From: Selaginella moellendorffii
Lineage: Eukaryota; Streptophyta; Lycopodiopsida; Selaginellales; Selaginellaceae
Direction: 5' to 3'
Length of the DNA stretch: 64,000 nt
Assembly (NCBI RefSeq): GCF_000143415.4
Contig: NW_003314320.1
Coordinates: 552,099 to 616,098, forward strand
Shown piece after piece: positions 10,054 to 19,949 of this stretch. A program made the position numbers and the translations under genes. The notes under the pieces are model-generated. The model was not told where the DNA came from. It did not search any database and worked only from the letters and a program-made list of their open reading frames with translations. Positions within the stretch are counted from its first letter, which is position 1, and the number at the start of each line of letters is the position of its first letter.

Positions 10054-11130
10054 TGTAATGTATGTGATCATGAGATGAGATTTGAATATATTGTTATCGT
10101 GGATCCTTGAAACTTTGAGGGATAAATGGGGATAAAATAGGCACTAAGGGCTCTCTCATCAAACAATTGCCCTCTTTTTAAATGGCTTAAGGGGAGAGAG
10201 ATAAGATGCATTACATGTGGTGTTGGAGCAAATGGCATGGGTTCAATTTCCATTAATTAGTGGCTACTAAAAAAATATAATATACCCTTGAGCAAGATAT
10301 ATTCCTACCTTTAAATTTGAAATCGTATGTATTGGGCATCCATGCATATATCCTTCCTTTTGGTGAAGCATCCACAAACAAAGGTATCCACCATAGGACT
10401 ACAATACGGGTGGATGACTAGTTGCTTCACATGAAATAGCTGGTTTACACAATAAAAAGGGTAAATTCAGTGTGGAAATGAAGGTGTTAGTTCCCCTTAA
10501 CTCGGTAGAGGTTCACTAGTTGCCTCACATGAAATAACTAATTTACACAATAAAAGGGGTAGATTTATTGTGGAAATGGAAGTGTTAATTCCCCTTGGCT
10601 CGGTAGGGGTTGTTAATCAATAGTCAATGTTTGCTATAGGGTCCAACTTTGCTGTGGTGTATGCTTGCTTTTTTCTTTGTTCCCTCGAGGACGAGTTTAA
10701 GGCCACCTCTTCTAAATGGCCAATATATCTTAAGAGATATATTGATGATGGTGTTAGAATTTGGGATGGATCAAAAGAGAGCTTGGAATGCTGGTTGGCT
10801 GGCTATGGAAGCCTCTACAATTCTATAAAGATTACCTTAGTAATCTCATTTGAATCTATGGATATTATTCAGTGCGGAAATGGAGGTGTTAGTTCCCCTT
10901 GGCTTGGTAGGGTTGTTAGTCAATAGTCAATGAGGATATTAACATCTCTAAAGGGGAAGGGGGGTGAGTGTAACGCATGTGATCATGGGATGAGATTTGG
11001 ATATACTGTCATTGTGGATCCTTAAAACTTTGAGGGATAAATGGGGATAAAATAGCCACTAAAGACTCTCTCATCAAGCAATTGCCCTTTTTCCAGTTGG
11101 CTTAAAGGGATAAAGATAAGATCCACTACA
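10054..11130 (+). mobile_element. TRIM element (miniature LTR retrotransposon)
   Basis: Two direct repeats of exactly 162 bp (10054-10215 and 10969-11130) begin TGTAA and end TTACA or CTACA. The left repeat is followed at 10218-10229 by TGGTGTTGGAGC, a decayed initiator-Met primer site, and then by sequence resembling the tRNA T-arm complement. A strong polypurine tract (10951-10968) precedes the right repeat. Flanks are ATTTT and CTTTT, a 4 of 5 match to a 5-bp target duplication. The 750-bp interior has no retroviral gene set, so it would need enzymes from other elements. Confidence 0.8.
10627..10926 (+). pseudogene. Penelope-like reverse transcriptase fragment inside the TRIM
   Basis: A 99-residue open frame resembles the part of a Penelope-like (PLE) reverse transcriptase around its active site: an aromatic-rich stretch, then KRYIDDGVRIWDGSKESLE, then a segment of SIKITL type. 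That layout, an acidic YIDD followed by IW and a short helix, is typical of PLE enzymes and unlike gypsy or copia ones. A roughly 60-bp direct repeat (10570-10629 and 10869-10932) flanks it, and the related TRIM copy at 36381-36804 lacks it. It looks captured and has no function of its own. Confidence 0.55.
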
Positions 11131-13944
11131 CTTTTTATGTCGTGGAGTAGTTCGCCTCTGTTGGTTGTAATGTATGGTTTATATATGCAATCGGATGGCA
11201 TTGACTAAGCACACTCAAGCTTTCTTGGATTAGCACACCTTCAAGACTAATATCAAAAACATCCATGTGCAAAATAAAAGGTTGAGTGTAGCTAAAATAT
11301 GCCAAAATTAGAGGAGTTGTCAATACCTCTTTAAAATCCATGAACACCCATTTATAATCTGCAGACCAAATGAAAGATGACGTTGATGGCTTTAGCAATT
11401 CTCGCAACGGTGCAGTGCGATCAGAAAGATGATCCACAAAATAACAGAGATACTGGACCTTGCCCAATAAGCATTGCACATCATTTACATACTTCAAAGT
11501 ATGGAACTTTACAACAACCACAAGTTTGTCAGGATCAACTTATAAACCCTCATGAGAAATACAATACCTAAGATAAGTTGTATCCTTGGACCCAAACACG
11601 CACTTCAACCACTTTAGCTTTAAACCAACATCCTGTAACCGATCTAACACTTTACAAACATCACAGATGTGTTCCTCCCACATCCCTTCCGAGTGGATCA
11701 AAACATCATCAATGAAGTCAGCAGTCGCCTCTGGCATATCACAAAGAACCTTGTCTACCATCTGCTGGAAAGTCATTGGAACATTGTTCAAACAAAATGG
11801 CATCACCAAGAACTTGTATAAACCAAATAGTATACAAAAAACTGTCTTAAGAATATCTTTTTCGGCTATTGATACTTGCCAATACCCAAAAGCAAGATCT
11901 AGCTTAATGAACCAATGACTTCTCCCTAGACAATATAAAAGATTAACAATGTTAGGAAGAGAGTGCACATCTAGGATCATCACTTTGTTTAATGGACGAT
12001 AGTCAATGCAGAAATGAACTCTTTCATTAGGCTTTGTTGCAAGATGAGGCCCAAGGACTCCATAATTCTTGAATAACACCATTTTCCAATATTTTCTTGA
12101 CATTTTCATGTAAAATCTTGATCTCTTTGGGTGATCGATGATGAATAGAAATATTGATTGGACAAGCAATCCAGGATTGGACCAATCAGTTCCTACTAGG
12201 GATATCTCTAATTGGAATTGGATGACATATGATAATCTTGGCTCTAGACGATAGGTCAAATTCAAAAAGATCAGCATACTTCTTCATGAGTCGGTTAACT
12301 GCTACAACACAAAAACTATCAGAAGAGCAAAATAAGACAAAAATATAAGAGGAAGTAATGGGGAAACAAAAGTAATAGAAGCAAATGTAAAAATAAAGAG
12401 ACAAAGAGGTACGAAAGTGAGGGGAATAGAGGCAATATAAAAAAGTATAAGACAATGGGGAGAAAACATCGACAATGCCGATAAGTGTGACTAATTTCAT
12501 CACACGCCCAATAGCAAACATCACGGCTACGACCACATCCTCACCTTTGTCCTTGAACTTGAGTAGTAGTAGCATCAACCTCCATTAGAATAGAACCATC
12601 TCCCATAGGAAGTGGAGCTTAAAGATATACAACGAAAAGTGGAAGAGGTAACATTTCATAACATTGTGCCAAGTGAAGGGCATCATCAAGGGTGGCTAGA
12701 GCAAGTGCATGCACAAGTTTTACAAGATCTTGATGAAGTGTTAGCCACAACATTCCCAGCTTGATCCACTCTGACATATTTGGCTCCGCACAAAACAAGA
12801 GGTTTTGGAAACGAATGCTAAATTGCATCACCGACTTAGATAGTCTTTAACAAAGATAATGCAATTGTTATAAGGCATCATCACAATCATTAGTATATCC
12901 AAATGCGCATTTGAAGACGTTCAGGAGAATACTCCAATCCCCACGAATAGCTACACTCAAACCATTATATAATTGCAGTATTGTCTTTTAGAAACATGTG
13001 GGAAACTTATGCAAATGTTAAGCATCATCTCAAGAATGATATGTGGCAATCACCATGAAGTGATCGAACTAATGGTACATATCATCCCCAGGATTCCCAT
13101 TCCAACCAAATGCAAGGATTGGCACCAAGAGCAAAATAAGTTGTACTATATGCCATGAATGTTACCATCAATTGAGTTTGGTTGTTCAACTGCAATCACA
13201 TAGTATCGAGCAATTGCACCAACTATTACTTTAGAGTTAAAAGAGGTAAAGATTGTTGCTCTACTATGAAGATGAATAAAAAGGAAAGAACAAAAGAAAA
13301 GAAATGAAAAAAGGTTATAAAGAAAGGAAAATCTAGACAATGTAAAAGCTAAATTTAAACTCAAATCCTGAAAGGAAAAAATAAAAGAAAGAAAATGGAA
13401 AAAACTAGATTTAAACAATGCAAAAATTAAATCTAAATCAAAATCCTAAATCCAAGCACTCCTCAAAGACAATCAAAAGTGCTCTCATCTCCACCAATAT
13501 GAATTCATAAAATGTGGAAAAAGCATATAGAAAATGTGCATATTAATTAGCCTAAAAACCATAGTTTATATACAATCCGGATTGAAACTAATCTGATAGC
13601 TACCAAAATCCCATCATGTTAATATTAGTATATGGCATCATAGCCATATAATTTATAAACACAAGATTAATCTTATTGCATATCAATCATTAGATGGTAG
13701 AATAAAAAAGAATATACTATAAAGTGTTTAAGAAAGTTTATAAATTATAAACATGTTTATAAATTATAAATACAAAATTAATCTAAATGAATAATAAGTG
13801 TTAGATGGTAGAATATCCTAGAATATTTAAGCATATTCTAGATATATCCACTACCATCCCCTACAGATTTGCTTAAGCAAACCAAAAAATCCAATAAAAA
13901 TACCATATACAGAGACAAAATAATAATAGAAAAATAAAAATAAA

Positions 13945-13972
13945 CGACAACTGGTGTAGTGGTATCATAGTA
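13945..13972 (+). other. tRNA-Gly-like 5' segment
   Basis: About 25 bases resemble the D-arm half of a plant tRNA-Gly (TAGTGGTATCATAGTACC). No anticodon arm, T-arm or acceptor stem follows, so it is not a tRNA gene. It could be the head of a tRNA-derived SINE or a chance match. Confidence 0.25.
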
Positions 13973-14112
13973 CCGTTAAATCAACTTAAGGAACAGCATT
14001 AATAATGTTTTTGTCCTTTATTGTTAAAACTTCATTTAGACTATAAAATGAAATCATAGTCCATTTCCATTTAACAACGAGTGTAATAGACATAATAAAA
14101 TTCTCTTCAAAT

Positions 14113-14506
14113 ATGAGATTAGTAAAGTTTTGTTCATTCATCCTTATTTTGGTATTAGGATTTACATGTTCTATAATCTTTACTATTGCTCAAACTTTTG
14201 ACCATTGTTGGGACCCCGTAAATATGCAAAAGTCTATGATGTGTAAATTAGATTATTACAACTCAAAATATAATGAAAATAAGGTAAATATTTTTAAGCA
14301 AATGAGAACGACTTCAAGGAGAAAACAAATCCAAATCCAATAATAGAAAGTGATGATTTCTCCATGGGTTATGAAACTTATCATGTAATAATTTTTACTG
14401 GTGCAGCAAAATATACCACTACAGGTTGGGGTGGTTGGTATATGTGGTCCTTCAGAGGTTGTTTTGAATATGCTAAACATACTGTTGAATTTCATGAATG
14501 TTCATA
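14113..14506 (+). pseudogene. Small secreted Cys-containing protein, frame broken
   Basis: The frame from 14113 encodes a strong signal peptide (basic start, then about 20 hydrophobic residues) followed by a short cysteine-bearing segment, and stops at 14343. A second frame (about 14320-14506) encodes a Trp/Gly/Tyr-rich tail with WGGWYMWSFRGC and ends in HECS. They could be joined by a 35-nt GT-AG gap (14284-14318), which is shorter than any intron I trust here, so a frameshift is more likely. I do not recognise the family. The gene lies inside the repeat module. Confidence 0.35.
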
Positions 14507-16529
14507 AGTTCTTAATAAAATTTCTGGAAATGAATAGTAAATAATAGTATTCCAAGGCAGGAAGTTAGTTTTGGATTTAATTGTCAAGAGAAAAGTCACT
14601 CTCATGCTCCAATACAAATCAATCCATCCCAGCTGCGGGAAAACTCGACTCCTCTCAAGAGCTTGATGTTTTTGCCACTTACACTGCCGCATCGCTCAAC
14701 ACGATGCTGACAATCTTCACTGGGCAAGGATCATCCGTTGTAACCTCTCGGCCGAGTGGATCCATGGATTCCACATGTTGCGGTGCACAGATTGACAGTT
14801 GCCGTCACTGTGAGGCTCGGGATCTCACCAGAGCCAGCCTCGGGTCGAGGGACTTTTGGACGACTAGAGAGTACAGATTAATTCCACGACTGCCTTCTGG
14901 CGCTGTTCTTTAACTTCCGTGATTCTCCTGAGAAAGAAAACGTGAAGAGCGAGTTGGCTAAGTCATTGAGCAAACTTCTCTTTTCTACGTACGAGAGAAA
15001 CTTACTTGTAGAGGACGAGCTCTGAGCCGGAAGAACTCGACGACTTCTCAGCCACGGTGATTTTATCAACGGGAAGCTGCTGGATGTGCTGCTCGGGTGC
15101 TCCATTGGCAAGATGAGACCAAACGACAGTGAAGAGTTTTTGTCGTACTCCGTTTTTCCTTGCTTCTTTGGTTCAAAGCCTGCAAATCCCTAGATTAAGA
15201 CACTTCGATATTCGTTCGTCTGGCTCCCGAACTCTGTGTGTCATTGCTTCTCCTTTGACTTGGTATAATCCCCAGTGTGTCTGGATGCGATACTAGCTCT
15301 GCTACTGCCGCATCCAAAGAGCCTTCTAACCATCAAAAAGCTGTGTACTCATCCAAATCTGCTGCCCAGCAGAGTTTATGTATATTTGGGTTTGTTGTGC
15401 AAGTTAGGGTTTGGAGCAATAGCTTTTCTATGGCGTTAGCAAACAACTGTAAATTAACTTTTATATAGCACTGGATCAATAGATGAATTGAAGTAGAAGA
15501 TTTTTTTTTGCTCATTAAAGCTCCCAGTTTGTTGTAAGAGGTTCCCTTTCTCCAGAGGATGTTCAATCCCATGTTTAGAGAGGAAGAAACTGCCCTGACA
15601 TGAAAGTTGAAAACACTTAACATGAAATGGAATGAATAATTTGCTATGCATTAGCGTTATTCCTACTTATTAATTATAAACATGTTTATAATTTATAAAC
15701 ACAAGATTAATCTTATTGCATATCAACCATTAGATGGTAGAATAAAAACGAATATACTAAAAAGTGTTTAAGAAAGTTTATAAATTATAAATATAAGATT
15801 AATATAAATAAATAACAGCCATTAGATGGAAGAATATCCTAAAATATCCAAATATATTCTAGGTATATCCACTACCATAGGTTTGCTTAAGCAAACCAAT
15901 AAGTAAACAAATCAAATGATACATGCAACATGTAGCAAATTATTGTTTATAGAATGTAAATTTTTAATGGTTGTATTCATTTTTATATTATCTCAAAATT
16001 ATTTAATATAGCACGGGTTAGGTATATTCTTTTCAATAGTTTAAATTCCACTTTGCAATTTGAATGATTTAGATGTAATTTAAAAGTGAAATGCTATTAC
16101 TATTTCCTCCAATATGACAGTTATAATTTTTCTTATTATCTATGCTGAAGTTATAATATTGTATACTATTATGGGATTTTGGTAGTTATTAAATTGATTT
16201 CAATATAAACCACTCATTTTTATAGCATCTTTGATCATTTTTAGAGAGTTGATGCCTTCAACTAGCTCAGTGAAAGATGGGAAAAATTCAGGGAGATAGT
16301 GAGTGAAAATCCACTTCCAATCACTTCGAAACTCCGGTTGAATCCATGAATTTCTGACTCCTCGCTCCTAGCTCGTGCAGAGCGCTGCTCCATAAAACAA
16401 ATTTAAAAATATTTCAGTAAACCGATGAAAGAATATTTGGCGAAAAGGTAGTATATCCGTTTGTTTTGTATAGGGTTTGTGATTGTAAAAAAGGAATCAA
16501 GAACTTCTCACGAGCAGAGCAGATTGAAG

Positions 16530-16895
16530 ATGGTGGCGGTGGATGTTGAGCGGTATGTTGAGCTCAAGCGCATGATCGACGATTTGGCGATCGAGGCTGG
16601 TAACAATAGGAGGATCCGGGTGAAACAATACGATAGTTTCGACTTCGCGGACTATGATCACTGGGCCGAGACCAACAACAAGAGGGCGCTCAGGCCGGAC
16701 TGCCATTACATGGAAGACGAGGTGGCGTTGGATCCTCCCCATGCCGACCGGATCACGCGGATGGTGGCCGTGGCGCTCCAGCAAGAGGAGGAAGAGAACA
16801 GGAGGCAACTGTCTAAGGAGGTGAACTACTTCACAAGGCAACTGGCGCTTCAGCAACAACAAGCCGGGCCGCCGAGCAAGAGAGCTCGCCACTGA
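16530..16895 (+). CDS. Small hydrophilic protein of unknown function
   Basis: A single-exon frame of 121 residues. I chose ATG 16530 because a long purine-rich leader precedes it and acidic/basic helix-like sequence follows; the frame is open upstream to 16461. The protein is highly charged, with an N-terminal helix (ERYVELKRMIDDLAIEAG), a tyrosine/aspartate-rich middle, a glutamate- and glutamine-rich helix and a C-terminal PSKRARH that resembles a nuclear localisation signal. GC-rich codons stand out against the AT-rich flanks, and an AATAAA polyadenylation signal lies about 85 bp past the stop. I do not recognise a family. Confidence 0.55.
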   Translation: MVAVDVERYVELKRMIDDLAIEAGNNRRIRVKQYDSFDFADYDHWAETNNKRALRPDCHYMEDEVALDPPHADRITRMVAVALQQEEEENRRQLSKEVNYFTRQLALQQQQAGPPSKRARH

Positions 16896-16899
16896 TCAT

Positions 16900-17745
16900 C
16901 GAATCATCCCCTTGAGGGACGAAAACAATCTTGTATCACAAGCATTAACAGAACTTGTGAACAAACCAAGCTCTTAGAAGCAATAAACTTTTGTTGTTTG
17001 TACTTCATATACCTGGCAATGAAGAGATCTTTCCAGTTCTATGAGCTTTAATGGTGGTCCATCTCGGGGAATATGGCCGTGAGTCTTCCTTTAGCTAATA
17101 AGCCCTAGCTAGAGCTACGTTACGAGCGAAGGAAACGATGCCCAAGGTATGCTGTATTATTTGTGCAAAGAAAGTGCTCCAGTGACCTGGCTTGATCAAG
17201 AACATCAATACTCAATTGCTAAGATATACAGAGATTATGAACATCAGTTAGGAATTATGGAAGAGAGGATCAATAACGCGGAGGACAGGTGAAGAGAGGA
17301 AAAAACGAATTTCTACTTCCTCTTCTCAACTTTGTGATTGAGGAGAATAGCTTTTCTTTTTGTTGTATCTCATCGAATGCTTGTGTTCTCGCTCCCGCTT
17401 CACCGCTGCCCTTGCAAGTGAAAAACAACCAAACCATTGAAGTAACTGTTGTGTGCATCATGTTTTCTTCGAATCCAATTACTATTCTTACTCTCTCTGG
17501 TTCCAGTTGTGAGAACAAACATGAATTTAGAGACGAGTCATTTAAAATGAGTTCTTTCGAAGTGTGCTTATATAATATTATTTCTTGAGGCCTTGAGATC
17601 ATCATTCTAGCACAAGAAGTTTTATATATCAATGACTCCTAAACAACCCGCTCAATAAAGTCCACTTCTTGAGATTGTCATGAGACATGAGATTAGATAT
17701 ACTCCATCTTGACGGCTACGAACTATTGACAGCCGTTAGATGTCA
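16900..17745. other. Intergenic; no convincing gene
   Basis: This holds the probable 3' end of the small gene before it (AATAAA near 16981) and the 3' flank of the PPR gene on the other strand. Open frames of about 100-120 codons on both strands at 17270-17632 overlap each other and match nothing I know. Confidence 0.5.
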
Positions 17746-17749
17746 ACCA

Positions 17750-19918
17750 TCAACAAAGACCAAGCTCCGCGGCCTGGCGTCCTCGCTGATAGTCACCACA
17801 AACATTGTAAGATCCCAGCAGCGTCATCCACGCAGCACACTCGGGCTCAAACGGCATGCTCTTGACCAGCTCTTCCGCCAGCGGCATCCATCCGGCCCTG
17901 CCAAGAACATCCACCAAGCACTGGTAATGCTGCGCGTCCGGGCAGCCACAGTAATCCTCCACCATCAAAGCAAACACGTACCTCCCCTCGGCCACCAGCC
18001 CGGCATGGCTACACGCGAACAAGATCGTGATGAAAGTTATGTGATCCGGCTCCACTCCTTCCAAGCACAGCTCGGACAAAAGGTTGAGAGCTTCCGCGGC
18101 GTGGCCATGGCGAGCGTAGGCCGCGATCATCGAGGACCAGCATATCACGTCCCTGTGGTCGCGCATCTCGTCGAAGAGCTTCCGGGCTTCCACCAGGCTG
18201 CCGCAGCTGGCGTACATGTTTACCAGCGCATTCCCCAGCGAGCCATGGATCTGGAACTTGGAGGAGATTGCTCTCGAGTGAACGAGCCTGCCCTGGACGA
18301 GATCCTTGGCTGCGCAGCAGGCGTCGGCGATGGCGACGAGAGTTATCTCGTTGGGCTTGACGCTGCTCTCGGCTCTCATCCTCGCGTAGATCTCCAGAGC
18401 TTGTCTGGCGTCGCCGCTCTGAGAGTAGGCTGCGATGATCGCCGTCCAGGTGACCACGTCCCTGGCTTCCATTGCGTCGAACACCGCTCTCGCCTCGTCC
18501 AGGCAGCAGCACCTCCCATACATGGTTATCAGCGCGTTCCCGGTGGCAGCGTCCGGCATGAGCCCCGAGGAAACGAGCCGCTGGTGGATCTCCCTGCCCT
18601 GATCCAGAGCTCGCAGCCTCGAGCAAGCATCCAGCGCGGTGGTGAAAGTGATGCAGTCGGGCTGGACGTCCATCTTCCGGTAGAGCTCGAGAGCTTCCGC
18701 GGCACGGCCGTTCTGAGCGTACGCCGCCATGATCGAGTTCCACGACACCTCGCTTCTCTCGACGGTGTTGTCGAAGACGTCCCTGGCGGCGTCTAGATCT
18801 CCACACTTGCTGTACATGTGTACCAGCGCGTTTCTCACGACAACTTGGGCATCGTATCCAGCGTCAGCCACTCGGGCGTGGATGGCTTTGCCTTGTGCCA
18901 GATCCTGGAGAGCCGAGCAGGCAGTGAGAGCACTGAGGAAAGTGACCAAGTTGCGTTTCATACCTTCGGGTTCCATTCGATGGTAGAGCTGGAGAGCTCT
19001 CCTGTTCTGGCCCTGCTGCGTGAACGCCGAGATCATACAGTTCCACGAGAAGACCGTCTTGTTTTTCATGCTCTCGAAAACTCTCCATGCATCGTCGCAG
19101 CTCCGACACTTGCTGTACATCCCGATGAGCGCATTCCCCAGCGCGGCACCAATCTCAAGTCTCCCGGCTGCTTCGATGCTCCTGTGGATTTCTCGTCCCA
19201 GATCCAGGCTGCGCAAGCTCGCGCAGGCCTCCACAACGCCGAGGTACGTCACTTCGCTGGGCTCTAGCTTCTCCTCGTGGACCATTCGTCTGTAGATCTC
19301 CACAGCCTGCCTGCTATGCCCGTTTCGGGCATATGCTCCAAGCATGGCGCTCCAAGTCACGACGTTCTTCGTGGCGATCCTGTCGAATTCTCTGCGTGCC
19401 TCCTCCGCGCTTCCACATCTGCCATACATGGTGATGAGAGCGCTGTGCAAGGAATCCGAGAAGAAGCCACTCTCTAGGACGTGAGAATGGAGAGACTTAC
19501 CCGGTTTGAAGCTGCCCAGCTTGGAGCATGCGCCAAGAACAAGGAGGAAGACGACGCTGTTCTCCATCTTCACTCCCTGGTTGGACATCTCCCAGTAGAG
19601 CCGCACGACCTCCTTGCAATGCCCGTTCTTGGCATACGCGTTCATCATCAGGCCCCAGGAGAAGAGATTGCGGTGGAAGAGGGAATCGTCGAATACCTGG
19701 CGCGCGTCGCTGAGGCTGCCACACTTGCCATACATCTCCAGCAGGAGATTCGCGAGGAATGCGACCCTCTTCCCGCGGTAGAAGCTGCGAATGTGGCCGT
19801 GGACGCGCTTACCCTGTGAAAGCGCTCGCTCCTCGCCACAGCGGCGCAGGAGGTGGACGTAATCCGGCGATCGATGGGAGAGGCGCGTCGCGATCTCGGC
19901 GTCAAGATCGCTGCTCAT
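17750..19918 (-). CDS. PLS-type pentatricopeptide repeat protein, 722 aa
   Basis: An intronless frame of 722 codons. It is filled with PPR motifs in P-L-S order, with recurring phrases such as NALIGMYSKCRS, SWNCMISAFTQQG and VTFLSALTACS. The C-terminus enters an E-type extension (AAWMTLLGSYNVCGDYQRG) and stops soon after, with no E+ or DYW domain. Such proteins bind specific RNA bases in mitochondria or plastids, each repeat contacting one base, and act in editing, splicing or stability. The N-terminus lacks a clear targeting peptide, so the organelle is undecided. It lies about 30 bp downstream of the hydrolase-protease gene on the same strand. Confidence 0.93.
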   Translation of the reverse strand: MSSDLDAEIATRLSHRSPDYVHLLRRCGEERALSQGKRVHGHIRSFYRGKRVAFLANLLLEMYGKCGSLSDARQVFDDSLFHRNLFSWGLMMNAYAKNGHCKEVVRLYWEMSNQGVKMENSVVFLLVLGACSKLGSFKPGKSLHSHVLESGFFSDSLHSALITMYGRCGSAEEARREFDRIATKNVVTWSAMLGAYARNGHSRQAVEIYRRMVHEEKLEPSEVTYLGVVEACASLRSLDLGREIHRSIEAAGRLEIGAALGNALIGMYSKCRSCDDAWRVFESMKNKTVFSWNCMISAFTQQGQNRRALQLYHRMEPEGMKRNLVTFLSALTACSALQDLAQGKAIHARVADAGYDAQVVVRNALVHMYSKCGDLDAARDVFDNTVERSEVSWNSIMAAYAQNGRAAEALELYRKMDVQPDCITFTTALDACSRLRALDQGREIHQRLVSSGLMPDAATGNALITMYGRCCCLDEARAVFDAMEARDVVTWTAIIAAYSQSGDARQALEIYARMRAESSVKPNEITLVAIADACCAAKDLVQGRLVHSRAISSKFQIHGSLGNALVNMYASCGSLVEARKLFDEMRDHRDVICWSSMIAAYARHGHAAEALNLLSELCLEGVEPDHITFITILFACSHAGLVAEGRYVFALMVEDYCGCPDAQHYQCLVDVLGRAGWMPLAEELVKSMPFEPECAAWMTLLGSYNVCGDYQRGRQAAELGLC

Positions 19919-19949
19919 CCAACCAAGAGCCCTAGAAATTTGAAGAACT

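Larger units (their letters stand above)
9111..13150 (-). mobile_element. Old, degenerate Ty3/gypsy element
   Basis: Broken coding blocks follow retroviral order on the minus strand. A gag-like segment (12619-12831) is followed by a degraded CCHC knuckle (about 12490-12550) and reverse transcriptase (12277-11540, with IDYRPLNK and an FIDD active site). Next come the connection and start of RNase H (11521-11135), the rest of RNase H (about 10040-9780) and an integrase core piece (9296-9111, FDFMGPSS). The frames carry many stops. A TRIM element splits the RNase H part, and the younger chromovirus bounds the left end. No LTR was recognised. It is far more diverged than the chromovirus and belongs to another gypsy lineage. 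Confidence 0.8.
13560..16215. mobile_element. AT-rich module with inverted ends and internal direct repeats
   Basis: A stretch of roughly 45 bp at 13570-13625 (containing CTACCAAAATCCCAT) returns in inverted form at about 16165-16210. Inside, a segment of about 240 bp is repeated directly at 13650-13885 and 15675-15900. Both copies carry an 18-bp perfect palindrome of TTATAAACATG type and end at TTTGCTTAAGCAAACC; in the right copy that end is also a perfect 18-bp palindrome. Between them lie a small secreted-protein ORF (14113) and less AT-rich, gene-like sequence (14590-15640). A nonautonomous DNA transposon with captured host sequence is one reading. I could not define a target duplication. 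Confidence 0.4.

Noticed and set aside
17270-17632. Overlapping frames on both strands
   Set aside because: They shadow each other and contain no recognisable motif.
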